Assembly (NCBI GenBank): GCA_903902745.1
Contig: CAIUWA010000018.1
Span: 86,915-150,914 of the forward strand
Length of the DNA stretch: 64,000 nt
Reading direction: 5' to 3'
Source of the DNA: an uncultured Opitutia bacterium
GTDB lineage: Bacteria > Verrucomicrobiota > Verrucomicrobiia > Opitutales > Opitutaceae
This document shows, piece by piece, positions 60,785 through 64,000 of the stretch (the first letter of the stretch is position 1; each line of letters begins with the position of its first letter). Under the pieces are notes generated by a model. It made no database searches. It was given only the letters and a program-made list of their open reading frames with translations, and had not been told where the DNA came from. The position numbers and the translations under genes were made by a program.

Positions 60785-63463
60785 TCAGGGAGCCGGCGGC
60801 GCCACCTTCTCCCCCAGTTTCTCCCGGGCTTCGTTCACCGCGGGGAGTTTTTTATCCAGGATGATGTTCCACACCCTCCGCGCCTCGTCCAATCGATCCT
60901 CTTTTTTCAGGAGGTCTCCCAGCTCCAGCAGCGTGCGCGACATCCAGTAGCGTCCGCTGGGGCCGAGCTTGTCGGCGACTTCCGGTTTCTCGATCAGGAA
61001 CTGGTTCACCACATCCCGAAACCAGCAATCCTCCGCCCGCTTGGTGTCGCCGAGTCGGACGAGAATGGTGCCCAGTTTGAAGCCCGCTTCCACGCGCAAG
61101 TCGAGTGGTGCCGTGGGCAGCGCGAGTAACCGTTCGTAGCCCTCCTTCGCCCGGTCGGCATGCTGGATATCCCCCGCGGCCTGCGCGGCATGGCAATCGG
61201 CCAGCGCCAGCTCCGCCGCCAGGACCCCTGGATGCCGGGGAAATTGATCCCGGATCAGCTGGTAGTTCTTCTGGGCTTGGGGAAAATCGTTCCGCGCCGC
61301 ATACAGATCGCCTTCCTTGAGCCGCGCCGCAAACACCCAGTCGCTCTGCGGGTAGTCCTTGATCAGCTGCTCCAGGCGAATGATCGCGCCGTCCGGACCT
61401 GTCCGTCCAAGTTTTTCGTCATAGAGCGCCGCCCGATAGGACGCATAGGGAGCGTACGAACTTGCGGGGAATTCCCCGACCAGGCTGGTCAGGAGCCGTT
61501 GCGCCTCGACGATGTTGTTCCTAGTTTCGTTGTAATCGGCCTGGATGATGTACGAATACACCGCGGCGTCGCTGCCGGGGAAATTTTTCCGCAAGGCCGC
61601 CAGCAGTTCCTTCGCATTGTTTTCGCGCACGGGATCGGCCCCGTTTCCAGCCAGGGCGAAATCGGCCTGCGCCTTCAACAGTTCGACCTGGCTCGCAATC
61701 ATGTCGTGCAGCTTCGGGTCCAGCCCGTCCAGCGCGGGCATCACTCCGTTCGCCAATTCAAGCGTCTGGGCTGGCATCCCCGCATCGAGGGAAAGCCTCA
61801 CCTGCAGCCACTCCATGCGGGCGCGCAGATCGGCCGGCAGCGCCTGCGCCGAACCCGGCGCCTCGGTCCGGGGCGGCGCCTTGGCCAGCAGTTGGTTCAC
61901 CCGGCCCAGGGCTGCGGCCGTTTCCCCGGCCTTAAACAACGCCTGCGCCAGGTTCCACTCGGACTGCCAGCGATTGACGGCATCAAAACCCGGATCGCGC
62001 GCCAGCCCGTCCAGCAACGGTTCGATGGCCCGCAGCCGTACTCCCACGCCCTTGTCGTCACCATTCGCGGCACGAATTTCGGCCAGCACGCGCTGGAACA
62101 TCAACCCGCCGGTCGCCATCCCCGTCGGTGGCTCGGCCAGGACCGCGTTGTAGGCGTCCGCCGCATTGCGAAAATCCTCGGCGCGAAACCAGGCCTCGGC
62201 GATCAGCACCCCCAGTTCGGCCCGGGTCTGGCGGTCCGCGGGCCGCAGTTCAGCCCGCGCCTTCGACGCGTAGTCGGCGGCAGTGCGGTAACGGCCTTGA
62301 TCCCACGCCGCACTCGTGAGAAAGCCCAGCGCCTGAGCCTTGAGCTGCGAGCCGGGAAATTTTTCAAGGAGCGCCTTCGCGTCTTCCTCCGCCTGCGCAT
62401 AATTTTTCTCGTCCAGCGCCATCTGGGCCCGGATCGCCAGCATATCCTCGAGGATCCGTGAGGGCTTCGGAGCGCCGATCAGGTCGCCAAGTTGCCGGCG
62501 CAAGTCCGCCTTGGCCGGGCCGTCCCGGGAGGCCCGCGCCAGCAATTGCAGCGCGATGCGCTGCTTTTCCGGGTCGGTGCCATTGGCCACCAACTGGCCT
62601 AGGGCATTGCGTCCCGCCCCGTCCCCGGCACCGGCGATCAGGCCCAGTAGAAGACGGAGATTGTCCGCCTCGCCGCGTTCGTCCGGCGGCAGTCCGCGCA
62701 GCTGGCGAGCAACCACCTCGACCGCCGCGGGTTTCCGTCCAATGACATCCAGCATGATGGCATAATCCCGGGCAAAGCTGTAACCGATGGGCTTGCCCTG
62801 GGTGTTCTCGGCATTTTTGCGCGCGGCCTCGACATCGCTCTCCCGCACGGTCCCGAGGATCAGCCGCGCCTGGTCGGTCGCCAGCAGAAACCTGGACCGG
62901 GGCATCTCGGCCTGCCCGGCCGCGACGGCCTGACCGTAAAAGTCCAGCGCCTTGGGCGCATTGTTCTCCACGTTGGCCAGCATGCCCTGCAGGAAATACC
63001 ACCAGCCCTTGTCCGCCGCCGCCAGCTCGTCGAGCTTCACCAGGGCCAGCTCGGCCTTCGCCGGATCGAGTTTTTTTTCATACGCCGCGATCAGCCCCGC
63101 GCGCAGGTGCCAGGCGCTGTCGCGTAGCGGGACCGTCTGCAATTCCAGCGCCTGCGCGGCCCCGGGGATGTCGCCGCCGTCAAGCAGCGCGGTCACGAGG
63201 GCCAGTGTCATTTGCGCGCGATCCCCGCCGGCGCCCGCCGGCACCGCGAGCAGCTGCCGGTAAAGGCCGGCCGCCACCAACGGCAGCCCGAGTTCCTGCG
63301 CCCGCTGCGCCGCGGCCAGCGTGAGGGCACCTTGGCTCGGAGCCGCACGCATCTCGCCGGCCTGCAGCAACGGTGCCGCCGGATTGAGCGGTTCCTCCGC
63401 TCGCGCCGGCATCGCCTGGAGCAAAAGCGCCGGCAGCAGAAGGACGGAAATTTTTGAAACCAT
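60785..63463 (-). CDS. Exported tetratricopeptide-repeat protein
   Basis: A large 892-residue protein from the ATG at 63463, with a signal peptide (MVSKISVLLLPALLLQAMPA, cleavage near ARAEE). The rest is almost wholly alpha-helical TPR/Sel1-like repeats, for example QRAQELGLPLVAAGLYRQLL, DAKALLEKFPGSQLKAQALG and LEQLIKDYPQSDWVFAARLK near the C-terminus. Likely a periplasmic scaffold for the ExbBD energy module that follows. An upstream in-frame methionine (63535) lies in a less likely start context. Confidence 0.83.
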   Translation of the reverse strand: MVSKISVLLLPALLLQAMPARAEEPLNPAAPLLQAGEMRAAPSQGALTLAAAQRAQELGLPLVAAGLYRQLLAVPAGAGGDRAQMTLALVTALLDGGDIPGAAQALELQTVPLRDSAWHLRAGLIAAYEKKLDPAKAELALVKLDELAAADKGWWYFLQGMLANVENNAPKALDFYGQAVAAGQAEMPRSRFLLATDQARLILGTVRESDVEAARKNAENTQGKPIGYSFARDYAIMLDVIGRKPAAVEVVARQLRGLPPDERGEADNLRLLLGLIAGAGDGAGRNALGQLVANGTDPEKQRIALQLLARASRDGPAKADLRRQLGDLIGAPKPSRILEDMLAIRAQMALDEKNYAQAEEDAKALLEKFPGSQLKAQALGFLTSAAWDQGRYRTAADYASKARAELRPADRQTRAELGVLIAEAWFRAEDFRNAADAYNAVLAEPPTGMATGGLMFQRVLAEIRAANGDDKGVGVRLRAIEPLLDGLARDPGFDAVNRWQSEWNLAQALFKAGETAAALGRVNQLLAKAPPRTEAPGSAQALPADLRARMEWLQVRLSLDAGMPAQTLELANGVMPALDGLDPKLHDMIASQVELLKAQADFALAGNGADPVRENNAKELLAALRKNFPGSDAAVYSYIIQADYNETRNNIVEAQRLLTSLVGEFPASSYAPYASYRAALYDEKLGRTGPDGAIIRLEQLIKDYPQSDWVFAARLKEGDLYAARNDFPQAQKNYQLIRDQFPRHPGVLAAELALADCHAAQAAGDIQHADRAKEGYERLLALPTAPLDLRVEAGFKLGTILVRLGDTKRAEDCWFRDVVNQFLIEKPEVADKLGPSGRYWMSRTLLELGDLLKKEDRLDEARRVWNIILDKKLPAVNEAREKLGEKVAPPAP

Positions 63464-63585
63464 ACGCGACCGGCGAGTTTGTTTCGCGGGGTGGAAACAA
63501 TCAACCGTGTTGTAACTAGTTCCTTCTCGCGCCATTCGGTTCCCGACGCAAACTGGCCCGCGGTTTTAATCAACCCAATCCCATC

Positions 63586-64000
63586 ATGAAAGTTCTCGTC
63601 ATTGTCCTCGGAGTCTTGGTCCTGCTCGTCATCGTCCTCGGCGCCTGGATCGCCGGCATTTACAACTCACTCGTCGCGCTGCGCAACCGTTTCAAGAACG
63701 CCTTCGCCCAGATCGACGTGCAGCTGAAGCGCCGCTACGACCTCATTCCCAACCTCGTCGAGACCGCCAAGGGCTACATGAAGCACGAGCACGATACGCT
63801 CGAGGATGTCATCAAGGCCCGCAACATCGCCCTCGCCGCCTCGCAGTCCGCCGCGGCCAACCCGGCCGACGCCGGCGCGATGAAGAGCCTGGTCTCCGCC
63901 GAGTCCGGCCTCACCGGCGCGCTCTCGCGCCTCATGGTCGTCTCCGAGCAGTACCCGGACCTCAAGGCCAACCAGAACATGATGCAGCTCACCGAGGAGC
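63586..64000 (+). CDS. LemA family protein, 3' end outside window
   Basis: Membrane protein of unknown function that often forms oligomers on the envelope. The ATG at 63586 opens a hydrophobic N-terminus (MKVLVIVLGVLVLLVIVLGA) and the conserved IYNSLVALRNRFKNAFAQID and QLKRRYDLIPNLVETAKGYM block. It runs off the window after about 138 codons (the family is about 185-200). Divergent from the TPR gene; the 122-base gap holds both promoters. Confidence 0.93.
   Translation, partial: MKVLVIVLGVLVLLVIVLGAWIAGIYNSLVALRNRFKNAFAQIDVQLKRRYDLIPNLVETAKGYMKHEHDTLEDVIKARNIALAASQSAAANPADAGAMKSLVSAESGLTGALSRLMVVSEQYPDLKANQNMMQLTEE

Overview
The window is a GC-rich bacterial chromosome segment. Three things point to the Verrucomicrobiota, most likely an Opitutaceae-like genome (inference from gene content and style; no 16S rRNA is present): proteins with C-terminal PEP-CTERM sorting signals, long imperfect palindromes between genes, and an uninterrupted translation/transcription cluster that lacks rpmD (L30), infA and rpmJ.

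The left third (about 1-26.4 kb) is housekeeping metabolism on both strands. It holds a partial UDP-glucuronate decarboxylase; tgt; a TrpG/PabA-type amidotransferase with nrdR; a HIT protein; dprA; a compact minus-strand run pdxJ-acpS-unknown membrane protein-nnr; a lipoprotein and gltA; histidine genes (hisH, then hisD-hisC-hisB, with an ICMT-like methyltransferase on the other strand between them); and guaA. An accessory stretch follows (19-26.4 kb): two PEP-CTERM exported proteins, a coiled-coil membrane protein, decayed gene pieces, a small zinc-ribbon membrane protein, a secreted double-DTG aspartyl protease with a PDZ domain, and an exported double-cupin protein.

The right two thirds (about 26.4-58.8 kb) is one minus-strand supercluster. 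Read in the direction of transcription it runs tRNA-Thr, tuf, tRNA-Trp, secE, nusG, rplK, rplA, rplJ, rplL, rpoB, rpoC, rpsL, rpsG, fusA, rpsJ, rplC, rplD, rplW, rplB, rpsS, rplV, rpsC, rplP, rpmC, rpsQ, rplN, rplX, rplE, rpsN, rpsH, rplF, rplR, rpsE, rplO, secY, an adenylate-kinase-like gene, map, rpsM, rpsK, rpsD, rpoA, rplQ. It joins the beta, str, S10, spc and alpha operons. A perfect-stem terminator closes it after rplQ; further hairpins lie between rplL and rpoB and between rpoC and rpsL. Upstream of it (58.9-63.5 kb) is an energy-transducing set: a large periplasmic TPR protein, ExbB, ExbD and an unknown membrane-anchored protein. A divergent partial lemA ends the window.

The most unusual points are these. 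rplV (L22) carries an in-frame amber codon. The gene in the adk slot between secY and map has lost the P-loop lysine, the catalytic arginine and the LID, so it looks like a pseudoenzyme. Tgt has lost its three zinc-binding cysteines, and RpoC has lost three of four cysteines of its second zinc site, which fits zinc-free S4 and S14. S11 has an approximately 88-residue Ala/Lys-rich N-terminal extension. Several families of palindromic intergenic repeats touch start or stop codons.
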